Part shown: in pieces, positions 27,173 to 36,286 of the stretch
How positions within the stretch are numbered: position 1 is the first letter of the stretch
How the letters are laid out: every line of letters begins with the position of its first letter
From: Hydrogenophaga sp.
GTDB taxonomy: Bacteria; Pseudomonadota; Gammaproteobacteria; Burkholderiales; Burkholderiaceae_C
Assembly (NCBI GenBank): GCA_030682835.1
Contig: JAUXNG010000081.1
Coordinates: forward strand, 46,502-110,501
DNA length: 64,000 nucleotides
Direction: 5' to 3'
Position numbers and translations under genes: made by a program
The notes under the pieces: model-generated
Told to the model about the DNA's origin: nothing
The model's database searches: none
Seen by the model: the letters and a program-made list of their open reading frames with translations, nothing else

Positions 27173-28006
27173 TCAGTCGCCGTAAACGTCGAAGTCGAAG
27201 TACTTCTTGCTGACGGTGTCGTAGGTGCCGTTGGAACGGATCGCCTTGATCGCCGCGTTCAGCTCATCCTTGAGCTGGGTTTCGCCCTGGCGCATGGCAA
27301 TCCCCACGCCCGAGCCGTAGTACTTTGCTTCGTTGAGCACCGGGCCCACGAAGCCGTAGCCCTGGCCTTCGGGCTTGCTGAGGAAGCCGCCGGTGACTTC
27401 CACCGAATCGGCCACGGTGCCGTCGAGACGGCCGGACTTGATGTCGAGGTACACCTGGTCCTGGGCTTCGTAAGGAACCACCGATACGCCTGCAGGGCGC
27501 AATTCACCCATGGCGTACTTTTCCTGCGTGCTGCCTTTGAGGACGCCGATCTTCTTGCCCTTGAGCGAGGCGATATCGGTGAAGGGTGTGCTGCTCTTGA
27601 CCACGATGCGGCTGGGCGTGTTGTAGTACTTGTCCGTGAAATCGACCACTTGCTGGCGCTCTTCGGTGATCGACATGGAGCTTACGATGACGTCGTACTT
27701 CTTGGCCTGCAGCCCGGGGATCATGCTGTCCCAGACCTGCTCGACGTAGACGCACTTGCGCTTGATCTCGGCACACAGGGCTTCGGCGATGTCCACATCA
27801 AAACCGGTGGGCTTGCCGTCGGGTGTCTTGAAGGTGAAGGGCTCGTATGTGGGATCGATCGCCACCTTGAGATCAGGCATCTCGGCAGGTGCGGCTGGCG
27901 CGGCGGCAGCCGGAGCGGCCGAGGTGGAGCTGGCGGTCTCGTTTTTTCCACAGCCGACCAGAGTGGCGGCGGCGATCACGGTCAGGGAAACAAACAGGCT
28001 TTTCAT
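27173..28006 (-). CDS. aotJ: Periplasmic basic amino acid binding lipoprotein (AotJ/ArgT-like)
   Basis: A 277-residue family 3 solute-binding protein. The signal peptide ends with a lipobox, LVGC, with Cys19 as the predicted lipidated residue, so the protein is probably tethered rather than free. A low-complexity Ala/Pro linker (about 25-42) precedes the ligand-binding core: DPTYEPFTFKTPDGKPTGFDV and MIPGLQAKKYDVIVSSMSIT are hallmark segments of Lys/Arg/ornithine-binding proteins. AAGGA precedes the ATG. It is the first gene of the operon, with an AT-rich promoter region upstream. Confidence 0.88.
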   Translation of the reverse strand: MKSLFVSLTVIAAATLVGCGKNETASSTSAAPAAAAPAAPAEMPDLKVAIDPTYEPFTFKTPDGKPTGFDVDIAEALCAEIKRKCVYVEQVWDSMIPGLQAKKYDVIVSSMSITEERQQVVDFTDKYYNTPSRIVVKSSTPFTDIASLKGKKIGVLKGSTQEKYAMGELRPAGVSVVPYEAQDQVYLDIKSGRLDGTVADSVEVTGGFLSKPEGQGYGFVGPVLNEAKYYGSGVGIAMRQGETQLKDELNAAIKAIRSNGTYDTVSKKYFDFDVYGD

Positions 28007-28153
28007 ACGGTCCTTGAAGGGGTTGAAACATGTCCCGGTCGGTTCACAACGACCGACGGGTGCTCAGTGGCAGCCATTGTAGGGCGGCCTCTGGGCTATC
28101 CCGGGTCCAGCGCATGGGTGTTTCCCCGTGCCACTGGCTCTGCCATCCAAATC

Positions 28154-28187
28154 CTTAACTTAACATAATATACATCGTAGAATATTA
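28154..28187 (-). promoter_or_regulatory. AT-rich patch upstream of the aot-like operon
   Basis: A 34-bp AT-rich island in GC-rich DNA holds a direct repeat CTTAAC/TTAAC and an inverted repeat TAATAT (28166-28171) and ATATTA (28182-28187) with 10 bp between. On the minus strand TATATT and TAATAT strings could serve as -10 elements. It lies 150-180 bp ahead of the binding-protein gene and is the best candidate promoter/operator for that operon. Confidence 0.4.
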
Positions 28188-28194
28188 CACAGCG

Positions 28195-28224
28195 GATCAA
28201 ACGGGGCCTTGGCCCCGTCTGATC
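28195..28224 (-). terminator. Stem-loop after tctA
   Basis: GATCA, one mismatch, then ACGGGGCC, a TT turn and the matching GGCCCCGT and TGATC arms make an almost perfect 14-bp inverted repeat. It lies 26 bp beyond the tctA stop. No T-run follows in the minus direction, so termination strength is uncertain. Confidence 0.45.
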
Positions 28225-28249
28225 GTGTCGGCTATTTGAGCCACCTGTC

Positions 28250-29773
28250 TTACGCTGCTTCCGGGAAGTCTTTCTTCATCTCACTGGCGCGCACGGTGCG
28301 GCGCAGCGACCCCCAGATCGACCACAGCAACAAGGCCGCGCCGAAAGCCAGCAGACCCGCGCTGATGGGACGCTCGATGAAAGTCATCAGGTCACCCCGG
28401 GCCAGCAGCAGCGAGCGGCGCAGGTTTTCTTCCATCAAGGGGCCGAGCACGAAGCCCAGCAGCATGGGCGCGGCTTCGAACTTGAGCACCGCCATGGCGT
28501 AACCCACGGCGCCAATGGCCGCCACCATGAGGACGTCGAAGGTGTTGTTGTTCACGCTGTAAACCCCCAGACTGATGAACACCAGGATCGCCGGGTACAG
28601 CACGCGGTATGGAATGCGCAGGATGGCCACCCACACGCCGATCAGCGGCAGGTTCAGCACCATCAGCATGATGTTGCCGATGCCGAAACTCACGATCAGG
28701 CCCCAGAAAAGCTCGGGCTGCTGGGTCATGAGCAAGGGGCCAGGCTGGATGCCGTGGATGATCAGCGCGCCGAGCATCAGGGCCATCACGGCGTCACCGG
28801 GAATGCCAAGCGACAGCGTGGGCACGAATGCCGTCTGAGCCGCTGCGTTGTTCGCAGCTTCCGGTGCCGTGATGCCTTCGATCGCGCCCTTACCGAAGCG
28901 GCTAGGGTCCTTGGCGATCTTTTTCTCGACCGCATAGGACATGAAGGATGCAATGGAAGCACCCGTGCCGGGCAAGGCGCCAAAGAAGCTGCCGATACCG
29001 GTGCCGCGCAGCATGGGCATGATCGACTCACGCACGTCCTGACGCGTGGGCATCATGGTGCGCATGGTGATCTTTTCCTTGACCTCCGATTCGCGCACCT
29101 GGTTGATGCTGGAGATCACCTCGGACACGCCGAAGATACCCATGGCCAGCGCCACGAGGTTGATGCCGTCCATGAGTTCGGGAATGCCGAAGTCGAACCG
29201 GGCCACACCCGAATTGACGTCGGTGCCCACCGTGCCGAGCAGCAGGCCAAGCACCACCATGGCCAGGCCCTTGGCCGGCGAGCCGGAGGCCATGGTCGAC
29301 GCGGCAATCAGACCCAGCAGCATCATGGAGAAGTACTCGGCCGGTCCGAACTTCAGACCGAGTTCGGCGATCGCTGGCGAGAACAGGATCAGCGCCAGAA
29401 TGCCGAGCATCGAGCCCACGAAGGACGCGATGGTGGTCATGAACAGGGCAACACCTGCCCTTCCCTGCTTGGCCATGGGATAGCCGTCGAGGCAGGCCAC
29501 AGCCGATGAAGGCGTGCCCGGCAGGTTCAGCAGGATCGAGGCGGTCGAGCCGCCGTACTGGGCGCCGTAGTACACACCGGCCAGCATCACGATGGCGGCG
29601 GTTGGCGGGATGTGGTACGTGATGGGCAGCAGCAGCGAAATCGTGGCCAGGGCACCAATGCCGGGCAGCACACCGATCAGCGTGCCGAGAAAAACCCCGA
29701 TGAAGCAGTAAAGCAGGGTGACCGGCTGTAGCGCCGAGTCCAGGCCGAGCATCAAACCGTTGAGAATGTCCAT
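28250..29773 (-). CDS. tctA: Tripartite tricarboxylate transporter large permease TctA
   Basis: A 507-residue integral membrane protein of the TctA family, the large subunit of secondary carboxylate transporters that use a Bug-type periplasmic binding protein. The conserved loops are visible: GVLPGIGALATISLLLP near residue 35 and GALPGTGASIASFMSYA about two-thirds along, the two pseudo-symmetric GxLPGxG segments. About 11-12 membrane helices follow from the hydrophobic profile. It lies 41 bp after tctB. No tctC is adjacent. Confidence 0.92.
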   Translation of the reverse strand: MDILNGLMLGLDSALQPVTLLYCFIGVFLGTLIGVLPGIGALATISLLLPITYHIPPTAAIVMLAGVYYGAQYGGSTASILLNLPGTPSSAVACLDGYPMAKQGRAGVALFMTTIASFVGSMLGILALILFSPAIAELGLKFGPAEYFSMMLLGLIAASTMASGSPAKGLAMVVLGLLLGTVGTDVNSGVARFDFGIPELMDGINLVALAMGIFGVSEVISSINQVRESEVKEKITMRTMMPTRQDVRESIMPMLRGTGIGSFFGALPGTGASIASFMSYAVEKKIAKDPSRFGKGAIEGITAPEAANNAAAQTAFVPTLSLGIPGDAVMALMLGALIIHGIQPGPLLMTQQPELFWGLIVSFGIGNIMLMVLNLPLIGVWVAILRIPYRVLYPAILVFISLGVYSVNNNTFDVLMVAAIGAVGYAMAVLKFEAAPMLLGFVLGPLMEENLRRSLLLARGDLMTFIERPISAGLLAFGAALLLWSIWGSLRRTVRASEMKKDFPEAA

Positions 29774-29814
29774 GAGCGTTGTCTCTGTTGTGTGGGTGGG
29801 TTCGGGTCAGGCGC

Positions 29815-30261
29815 TCACAGGCTCCAGGGCCAGATCGGCAGCACCATGCTCAGGCCCAGGCTGAACACGACGTAGGTGACAGCGGCGACGCCCACCGCCA
29901 GAGCAATCCGGCCTTTCCAGCGCGTGTCGTGGTCGGCCAGCGAGGAAATGATGACCGACAACGCGGTGGCCAGCACCAGACCCAGCACCTTCAGCGTCAG
30001 CGCGAAGGCCACGATGCCCGCCATCACCAGCACGAAGGTTTTCCATTCCACCTGGATGGGCTGACCTTTGCGGAAGAACGCGGGAATGGCGATCAGCAGG
30101 CCGAGCAGCGACAGGATCACGCCCAGTGCGACCGGGAAATAGCCGGCGCCCATGCGGGTCAGCGACCCGAACTCGTAAGTCTGCGCATGCACGGCGGCGA
30201 AAACGCCGAGGGCTGTCAGCGCAAGGCCTCCGATGATGTCTTGGTTGTCTTTGTTGGTCAT
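29815..30261 (-). CDS. tctB: Tripartite tricarboxylate transporter small permease TctB
   Basis: A 148-residue protein with four transmembrane segments, the small TctB subunit: LTRMGAGYFPVALGVILSLLG is the family signature, followed by helices at about 75-100 and 115-140. A GGAG Shine-Dalgarno (minus strand) precedes the ATG at 30261. It is first in a two-gene unit with tctA. The 154-bp region upstream shows no clear promoter that I can defend. Confidence 0.9.
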   Translation of the reverse strand: MTNKDNQDIIGGLALTALGVFAAVHAQTYEFGSLTRMGAGYFPVALGVILSLLGLLIAIPAFFRKGQPIQVEWKTFVLVMAGIVAFALTLKVLGLVLATALSVIISSLADHDTRWKGRIALAVGVAAVTYVVFSLGLSMVLPIWPWSL

Positions 30262-30415
30262 TCGGTCTCCAGAGTTGTTGTGTTCAGGGCCCCTTCCAGC
30301 CCGGCCACTCGCACGGCGACGCCCGCCTCATGCGATTGCTGCCATTGGACGCTGAAATGCGCGCCCGTTCCTTAAGTAGTTGCACGTAGGCGACTGGCCC
30401 CGTGTCCCGCCCGGT

Positions 30416-31084
30416 TCACCAGCGCCCGGCGGGCTGACGAGCGCGGACGGCTGCGGAAATGAGGTTGGCCGCCTCGGGGCGCTGCGCCCGCTGTGCAAAG
30501 TCGATGGCGGTGAGACCCTGCTCATTCCTCAGCAGCGGGTCGGCGCCCTCTTCCAGCAGCAGGCGCACCACCTCGGGTTTGCCATAGTGGGCTGCCATCA
30601 TGAGTGGCGTGCTGCGGTTGGGCGACTCAGCGTCAATGTAGGCGTGGTGCTCCAGCAGCAGGCGCACCATGTCCAGGCTGGCCGGGGTGTCGCTGGTGGC
30701 GGCGTAGTGCAGTGGCGTCCAGCCGGGCCTGTTGACTTCGGCGCGGCGCGCGATGAGGCGCCGCGCCTGCGGCAAGTGGCCTTTGAGCGCGGCCATCATC
30801 AGCGCTGTCTCGCCCTGCGGGTTGCGCGCCTCCACGTCCACGTTGAGCTGTGCCAGCAGGAAGTCAGCGACCGACAGCGAGCCTTGGCGAAGCGCGACCG
30901 TGAGCCCGGGCTCGCCCTTCTCGTTTCGCACGTTGAGATCCAGGCCGCGCAGGGTGAGCGCGATCACGGCAGATTCGTTGTCGCGCAGGATGGCACGGAA
31001 GTAGTCGGTGGCCGCATCGGCCCACACGGCGCTCGTCAAAAAAGAAAATGTCAGTGAAACAACAATCTTTTTTGCAAACTTCAT
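30416..31084 (-). CDS. Exported ankyrin-repeat protein
   Basis: A 222-residue protein with an N-terminal signal peptide (about 1-24, ending SAVWADA) and four or five ankyrin repeats from about 45 to 205, with recognisable TPLHYAA, TPLMMAAHYGKPEVVRLLL and GLTAIDFAQ units. Ankyrin repeats mediate protein binding; the partner is unknown. The first 60 bp are unusually AT-rich compared with neighbouring genes. It follows tatD by 10 bp and ends the mltG-tmk-holB-pilZ-tatD run. A frame extending to 31213 overlaps tatD and is rejected. Confidence 0.82.
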   Translation of the reverse strand: MKFAKKIVVSLTFSFLTSAVWADAATDYFRAILRDNESAVIALTLRGLDLNVRNEKGEPGLTVALRQGSLSVADFLLAQLNVDVEARNPQGETALMMAALKGHLPQARRLIARRAEVNRPGWTPLHYAATSDTPASLDMVRLLLEHHAYIDAESPNRSTPLMMAAHYGKPEVVRLLLEEGADPLLRNEQGLTAIDFAQRAQRPEAANLISAAVRARQPAGRW

Positions 31085-31094
31085 GTGATTTATC

Positions 31095-31910
31095 TCATTC
31101 AACGACCGTGACACGGCGGAACAGTTGATCAAAATTGCGGCTCGACTGCAGCGCAACATGCTCGATGGACAGGCCCTTGATGTCGGCGATCTGCCGGGCC
31201 ACGAAGGGCACATAGGCCGGCGAGTTGGTCTTGCCCCTGTAGGGTACAGGCGCCAGGTACGGGCTGTCGGTCTCGATCAGCAGGCGATCCATGGGTACCA
31301 TCCGGGCGACTTCCCGCAGGTCGGCCGCGTTGCGGAACGTCAGAATCCCCGAGAAGGAAATGTAGAACCCCAGCTCCAGCGCGGCCCGTGCCACCGCCTG
31401 GGTTTCGGTGAAGCAATGGAACACGCCGCGGGCGGCGGGCAGGCCGTCTGCCGAGCCTCCTTCAAATCCGCCCTCTTCCCTGAGGATGGCGAGCGTGTCG
31501 TCGGAGGCGCTGCGGGTGTGGATGACCAGCGGCAGATCGGTGCGGCGCGCTGCGCGGATGTGGGTGCGAAACCGCTCACGCTGCCAGGCCACGTCCTCCA
31601 CGCTGCGCTCGCCGAGCCGGTAGTAGTCAAGCCCGGTTTCACCAATGCCCACCACACGGGGCAAGGCGGCACGCGTCAGCAGATCGTCCAGCGTGGGCTC
31701 CTGCACACCTTCGTTGTCGGGGTGCACGCCCACGGTGGCCCACAGGTTGGCATGGTTGCGTGCCAGCGCGTGCACCGCCTCGAACTCTTCAAGCGTGGTG
31801 CAGATGCACAGTGCGCGGTCGACCTGTGCCTGGGCCATCGCCGCCAGTATGTCGGGCAGGCGTTCGCGCAGTTCGGGAAAGTTCAGGTGGCAGTGGGAGT
31901 CGGTGAACAT
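31095..31910 (-). CDS. tatD: TatD family metal-dependent hydrolase
   Basis: A 271-residue TIM-barrel metal hydrolase of the TatD/YcfH family; homologues are 3'-5' exonucleases or DNases. All metal-ligand motifs are present: DSHCHLNF at the start, GIGETGLDYY, VIHTRSA, VFHCFTE and LIETDSPYLAP. It lies downstream of pilZ and holB, as ycfH does in many proteobacteria. Exact substrate is not predictable from sequence. Confidence 0.92.
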   Translation of the reverse strand: MFTDSHCHLNFPELRERLPDILAAMAQAQVDRALCICTTLEEFEAVHALARNHANLWATVGVHPDNEGVQEPTLDDLLTRAALPRVVGIGETGLDYYRLGERSVEDVAWQRERFRTHIRAARRTDLPLVIHTRSASDDTLAILREEGGFEGGSADGLPAARGVFHCFTETQAVARAALELGFYISFSGILTFRNAADLREVARMVPMDRLLIETDSPYLAPVPYRGKTNSPAYVPFVARQIADIKGLSIEHVALQSSRNFDQLFRRVTVVE

Positions 31911-32002
31911 GGGAGGTCGGGAAAGGCCACCGGACCCAGACTTCGCCGGTCGCGGTGCTAGAGAATCTGCCGCTGGCCGTCTGAGCGGCCCGAACCACCG
32001 GC

Positions 32003-32374
32003 TCAGATGGTCTGGGTGGCGCGATCGGAACCGAGGTGCGAACCCAGGATCTCTTCGATCTTCAGCTTGAGCAGGCGGGACTTTTCGTCGGCCGGGAAGC
32101 GGATGCCCACGCCTTGCGTGCGGCCGCCCTGCGCTTTGGCCGGGGTGATCCAGGCCACCTTGCCGGCGACGGGGTAGCGCTGGGGATCGTCGGGCAGGCT
32201 CAGCAGCACATAGACATCATCTCCCAGGCGGTAGTCGCGAGAAGACGGGATGAAGATGCCACCGTCTGCAAACAGCGGGATGTATGCAGCGTACAGAGCA
32301 GCCTTCTCCTTGATGGAGAGCTGGATCACGCTCGGGCGCGCAGAGTTGGCCGAGGGAGGTGCAGAGGTGCTCAT
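32003..32374 (-). CDS. pilZ: Type IV pilus assembly protein PilZ
   Basis: A 123-residue PilZ-domain protein. Gene position next to holB and tmk matches Pseudomonas pilZ, required for type IV pilus biogenesis. The barrel core is visible: YIPLFADGGIFIPS, VYVLLSLPDD, GKVAWITP and GVGIRFP. The RxxxR motif used by c-di-GMP-binding PilZ domains is not seen, as in the original PilZ, so it probably acts through protein contacts. The ATG at 32374 gives a family-like start; an in-frame ATG at 32395 is an alternative. Confidence 0.85.
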   Translation of the reverse strand: MSTSAPPSANSARPSVIQLSIKEKAALYAAYIPLFADGGIFIPSSRDYRLGDDVYVLLSLPDDPQRYPVAGKVAWITPAKAQGGRTQGVGIRFPADEKSRLLKLKIEEILGSHLGSDRATQTI

Positions 32375-32425
32375 GGCCGTCGAGTTTAGCGGCAAACGGC
32401 TCCGAAGAGACCGCAGGAAACCTGC

Positions 32426-33457
32426 TCAGTCCCGCACGGCGAGCACCTGTTGCGTGCGTGCTGCCCAGGCTTCCTGCATCAGTCCCGGATTGAACGGGTG
32501 CTCGACGGTGCGCGCGGCCGCCATGAGCTCGCGGGACCAGGTGGACAGTGCGGCCCAGCGCGGTGCACGCGGCAGCCGCTGGGCCGGGAAGAAGCGCGGC
32601 GCACCGCCGCCGGCCTGAGCCATGAGGTCGTGGCAGAGCTTCTGCAAAACGGCCAGCTGGCGTGCGGCCGGCCACTCGGCCATCAACGTCCAGTCTCCCC
32701 GGGCAAGCGCCTGGGGCAGCTCGGTCCAGGCTTGGGCATTCAGGCCGCTACGGCCCCAGGCAAGTGCATCGTCGGGACGCCCGCCCGCGGCCTGCAGCCA
32801 CACACCTGCCTGTTCGCGGTCGACCTGCTGGGCCGACTTGGACAAGCCGGCCGATTGTTGCTGCAGCCAGTCCAGGGCTTCGGCGGTATCGGGCCAGGCC
32901 ATCGCGTGACCCTGGCAGCGGCTTCGGATGGTGGGCAGCAACTGATGGGCTGCTTCGGTGGCGAGCACAAAGCGCACCTCCCCCACCGGCTCTTCCAGCG
33001 TCTTGAGCAAGGTGTTGGCCGATTCCATGTTCATGCGGTCGGCCGGGTACACCAGCACCACCTTGGTTCTTCCGCGCGATCGCGTGAATTGCGTGAAGCT
33101 GACCGCTTCCCGAGCCGCTTCCACGCGGATCAGTTTGCTCGGCTTGCGCTTCTTGTCGTCGATTTCCTTCTGCGCACTTTCGTCCAGCGGCCAGCCCAGT
33201 TCGAGGCTCAGGGTGTCGGGCATGAGCGCGCACAGGTCGGCGTGCGTGCGCACGTCAATGGCATGGCAGCTGCCGCACTGGCCGCAGGCGCCATGTTCCC
33301 CGGGCGCTTCGCAAAGCCAGACCCGCGCTAGCGCCAGGGCCAGCTCGTACTGGCCGAGGCCAGACGGTCCCGCCAGCAACAGCGCATGCCCCCGCTGTGA
33401 CAAGAGGCCGTCGAGCTGCCGCTGCAGCCAGGGCGCGAGCGACTGGGCCTCAGCCAT
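32426..33457 (-). CDS. holB: DNA polymerase III subunit delta'
   Basis: The delta' subunit is the rigid stator of the clamp loader. The 343-residue protein has the AAA+ fold: a P-loop-like segment GPSGLGQYE in which the usual Lys is replaced by Gln, as expected for a subunit that does not hydrolyse ATP; a zinc-binding CGQCGSCH cluster; the [13 protein letters not shown] sensor region; and [10 protein letters not shown], the SRC motif. The 5' end overlaps tmk by 8 bp. pilZ follows after 51 bp. Confidence 0.92.
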   Translation of the reverse strand: MAEAQSLAPWLQRQLDGLLSQRGHALLLAGPSGLGQYELALALARVWLCEAPGEHGACGQCGSCHAIDVRTHADLCALMPDTLSLELGWPLDESAQKEIDDKKRKPSKLIRVEAAREAVSFTQFTRSRGRTKVVLVYPADRMNMESANTLLKTLEEPVGEVRFVLATEAAHQLLPTIRSRCQGHAMAWPDTAEALDWLQQQSAGLSKSAQQVDREQAGVWLQAAGGRPDDALAWGRSGLNAQAWTELPQALARGDWTLMAEWPAARQLAVLQKLCHDLMAQAGGGAPRFFPAQRLPRAPRWAALSTWSRELMAAARTVEHPFNPGLMQEAWAARTQQVLAVRD

Positions 33458-34112
33458 GGGAAACCTCGGCGGGCAGCCAGCCGTGCTGAGTGAAGGCCTG
33501 GCGCACCTCGCGCCACACCGCCTCCACCGGCTGGTCGGCCTGCACGCGCGCGAAGCGCGCCGGCTGCTCGGCCAGGCGGCACGCGTAGCCTTCCGCCACG
33601 CTGGAGAAAAAAGACTCGGGCTGGGATTCAAACCGATCCGGCAGCCGGGCGCCTGCCAGGCGCGCCGCGGCCACCGCGGGCGCCAGGTCGAACCAGACCG
33701 TGAGGTCGGGTTGCCGGCAAAGGGTTTCGTCGTCGGGCCGGCCCTGCACCCACGTCTCAAGCTGACGCAGTACCTGCAAGTCAAAGCCCCGGCCATATCC
33801 CTGGTAAGCAAAGGTGGCATCGGTGAAACGGTCGCAGAGCACGACATCGCCACGCGCCAGCGCGGGTTCGATGACTTGGCGCAGGTGGTCGCGCCGGGCG
33901 GCGAACATCAGCAAGGCTTCACACAAAGGGTCCATGGGATCGTTAAGCACCATGGCGCGCAGCTTCTCGGCCAGCGGGGTACCGCCCGGCTCGCGCGTGA
34001 GCGTGACATGGCGCCCCTCAGCCCGGAACGCATTGGCCAGGGCCTGGATGTGGGTCGACTTGCCGGCGCCGTCAATGCCTTCAAAGCTGATGAAAAGACC
34101 GCGATCGGACAT
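33450..34112 (-). CDS. tmk: Thymidylate kinase
   Basis: Tmk phosphorylates dTMP to dTDP. The 220-residue P-loop kinase shows [11 protein letters not shown] near residue 8, the DR motif in [15 protein letters not shown] that follows the dTMP-binding region, and the LID region near 150. The start [12 protein letters not shown] at 34112 is standard. It overlaps holB by 8 bp and follows mltG after 56 bp, the conserved mltG-tmk-holB order. Confidence 0.95.
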   Translation of the reverse strand: MSDRGLFISFEGIDGAGKSTHIQALANAFRAEGRHVTLTREPGGTPLAEKLRAMVLNDPMDPLCEALLMFAARRDHLRQVIEPALARGDVVLCDRFTDATFAYQGYGRGFDLQVLRQLETWVQGRPDDETLCRQPDLTVWFDLAPAVAAARLAGARLPDRFESQPESFFSSVAEGYACRLAEQPARFARVQADQPVEAVWREVRQAFTQHGWLPAEVSHG

Positions 34113-34168
34113 GGGGGTGCGCTGGCTGGTGGAGGGGTGGCGGGCGGATGAGGCCTGCGGGGCACGGT

Positions 34169-35179
34169 TCAACGGTTCAGGATGTACCGCCGGACCGCTG
34201 CATTGTGCTCGTCAAGCGTGGTGCTGAACTGGCTGGAGCCATCGCCCCGCGCCACGAAATAGAAAGCGGGCGTCTGCGCAGGCTGCACCGCGGCCAGCAG
34301 CGACTGCCAGCCTGGCATGGCGATGGGCGTGGGCGGCAGGCCGGCGCGCGTATAGGTGTTGTAAGGGGTGTCGGTCTGCAGGTCGACGCGGCGCAGCCGG
34401 CCGTCGAATCGCTCGCCCAGACCGTAGATCACGGTGGGGTCGGTCTGCAGGCGCATGCCGATGCGCAGCCGGTTGGTGAACACGCCCGCCACCAGGCCGC
34501 GGTCGCGCTCCAGGCCGGTCTCTTTTTCGATGATGCTGGCCAGAGTGAGTGCTTCGTCGGGCGAGCGCAGGGGCGAGTCGGGCGCGCGCTGCGCCCATGC
34601 CTCGGCCACGCGCCGGTCCATGGCCTGGGCGGCCTGTCGCAGCACGGCTGAAGCCGCACTGCGCTTGGGGACGCGGTAGGTATCCGGGAAAAACCGCCCC
34701 TCCGGGTGGCGACCGGGGTAGCCGAGCAGGGCCATCAGGTCGGCGGTGGTCAGGCCTTCGATGTCCTGCCTGAGATCGGGGGCGCTGCGCACGGCCTGCA
34801 GCACCTGCCGGATGTTCCAGCCTTCCACCAGGGTGATGCTGCGCAGCGCCTGCTCGCCCCGCACCAGCTTGTCGAGCAGCGAGCGCGGCGTGGTGCCCGG
34901 CGCGAATTCGTAGCTGCCGGCCTTGATGTCGCGCGACTGGCCCGACAGGCGAAACCAGGCGAACAGCAGCACCGAAGGCGTCTGGATACCGGATCGCACC
35001 AGCACCTCGGCCACGCCACGGGCCGAGGTGCCCGGTGCGATCTCGGCGTCCACGGGCTGCCCGGCTCCGGCTGGCGCAGCCAGGGGCAGGGGTCGTTGCA
35101 GCCACCACATGCCCAGCCCGGCCACAGCCAGTCCCGCCAGAAGGGCGAGCAGAACCAGGAGCTTGAGCAGACGGATCAC
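34169..35179 (-). CDS. mltG: Endolytic murein transglycosylase MltG
   Basis: MltG cleaves nascent peptidoglycan strands in the inner membrane and may act as a glycan terminase. The 336-residue protein starts with an N-terminal transmembrane anchor (about 1-25), a LysM-like region, then the YceG domain with catalytic Glu in [15 protein letters not shown] and the [10 protein letters not shown] and [13 protein letters not shown] motifs. I choose a GTG start at 35179 (reading GTG ATC CGT CTG) because no ATG precedes the membrane anchor without running far upstream through ygfZ. It is divergent from ygfZ. Confidence 0.88.
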   Translation of the reverse strand: MIRLLKLLVLLALLAGLAVAGLGMWWLQRPLPLAAPAGAGQPVDAEIAPGTSARGVAEVLVRSGIQTPSVLLFAWFRLSGQSRDIKAGSYEFAPGTTPRSLLDKLVRGEQALRSITLVEGWNIRQVLQAVRSAPDLRQDIEGLTTADLMALLGYPGRHPEGRFFPDTYRVPKRSAASAVLRQAAQAMDRRVAEAWAQRAPDSPLRSPDEALTLASIIEKETGLERDRGLVAGVFTNRLRIGMRLQTDPTVIYGLGERFDGRLRRVDLQTDTPYNTYTRAGLPPTPIAMPGWQSLLAAVQPAQTPAFYFVARGDGSSQFSTTLDEHNAAVRRYILNR

Positions 35180-35311
35180 GAAGGTGTGGCTGGAGTGTGG
35201 GCGGAGGAGCGGCCGGGATGACCATTCTGGCAGTGTCGGGCCGCGGCGCGCGCCAGGCGGCGCGGTGGGCAGATGATCATAATCGAGCCCTTCGCACCCT
35301 TGAACCGCTCC

Positions 35312-36268
35312 ATGACCCTCTCTGCAAGCACCTCTCCCCTGGCCACCATCGCATTTGGCCTGCAAGGCGCGGCCCCGCTGCCCCACCTGGGCGTGATCCG
35401 GGCACAAGGACCTGACGCCGCGAAGTTCCTGCACGGGCAGCTGACACAAGATTTCGCCCTGCTCGGCCTGTCCGAGGCGCGCCTGGCGGCCTTCTGCTCG
35501 GCCAAGGGACGCATGCTGGCGAGCTTCATCGGTTTCAAGCGCAGCCACGAAGAGATCTTGCTGGTGTGCAGCCGCGACCTGCTGCCCGCCACGCTCAAGC
35601 GGCTGTCGATGTTTGTCTTGCGTGCCCAGGTGAAGTTGAGCGACGCGAGCGATGCCTTTGATGTCTGCGGGGTCGCTGGCCCGACAGCCTCCGCCCTGCC
35701 CGCGCAGCCCTGGCATGCGCTTGCGCAGGACGACGCCACCTGGGTGCGTCTGTACCCGGCGCTGGGTGTGGAGCGAGCGCTGTGGGTCTCCCCGCGCCAG
35801 CAGGCCGGCGAGACCGCTCGCCCGACCGGGTCCACGCTTGAACTGGCCGGGTGGCAGTGGCTCGATGTGATGAGCGCTGTGGTCACGCTGAGCCAGCCGG
35901 TGGTGGAGGCCTTTGTGCCCCAGATGCTGAACTACGAATCGGTGGGCGGGGTGAACTTCAAGAAAGGCTGCTACCCCGGCCAGGAAGTGGTGGCCCGCAG
36001 CCAGTTCCGCGGCACGCTGAAACGCCGCGCGTATCTGGTGGCTTGCGAGGAAGCCCCGGCGGTAGGACAAGAGGTGTTTCACGACGGCGATGCCGAGCAG
36101 GCCTGCGGCACGGTCGCGGCCGCTGCGGCCAGTCCGGGTGGAGGCTGGCATGCGGTGGTTTCCATGCAGACCGCTGCGGCGGCTGGTGGTGCACTCACGT
36201 TGGGCCAGCCCAGTGGGCCGGCACTGACGCTGTTGCCACTGCCCTACCCCCTGCTCGACGACATTTGA
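35312..36268 (+). CDS. ygfZ: Folate-binding protein YgfZ (iron-sulfur protein repair/assembly)
   Basis: YgfZ is a tetrahydrofolate-binding protein related to the GcvT fold that supports some Fe-S enzymes. The 318-residue protein contains the family signature KGCYPGQE with its essential Cys in NFKKGCYPGQEVVAR, and an N-terminal GcvT-like half. An in-frame ATG at 35273 exists, but CATAAT at 35277-35282 just after it looks like a promoter -10, so the ATG at 35312 is preferred. Divergent from mltG; the NRDE gene follows after 18 bp. Confidence 0.88.
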   Translation: MTLSASTSPLATIAFGLQGAAPLPHLGVIRAQGPDAAKFLHGQLTQDFALLGLSEARLAAFCSAKGRMLASFIGFKRSHEEILLVCSRDLLPATLKRLSMFVLRAQVKLSDASDAFDVCGVAGPTASALPAQPWHALAQDDATWVRLYPALGVERALWVSPRQQAGETARPTGSTLELAGWQWLDVMSAVVTLSQPVVEAFVPQMLNYESVGGVNFKKGCYPGQEVVARSQFRGTLKRRAYLVACEEAPAVGQEVFHDGDAEQACGTVAAAAASPGGGWHAVVSMQTAAAAGGALTLGQPSGPALTLLPLPYPLLDDI

Positions 36269-36286
36269 CCCCGGAGCCCGGCGGGC

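Noticed and set aside
32426..33457. Missing P-loop Lys in HolB as a sign of a broken gene
   Set aside because: The delta' subunit is known not to need ATP hydrolysis; the rest of the protein is intact.
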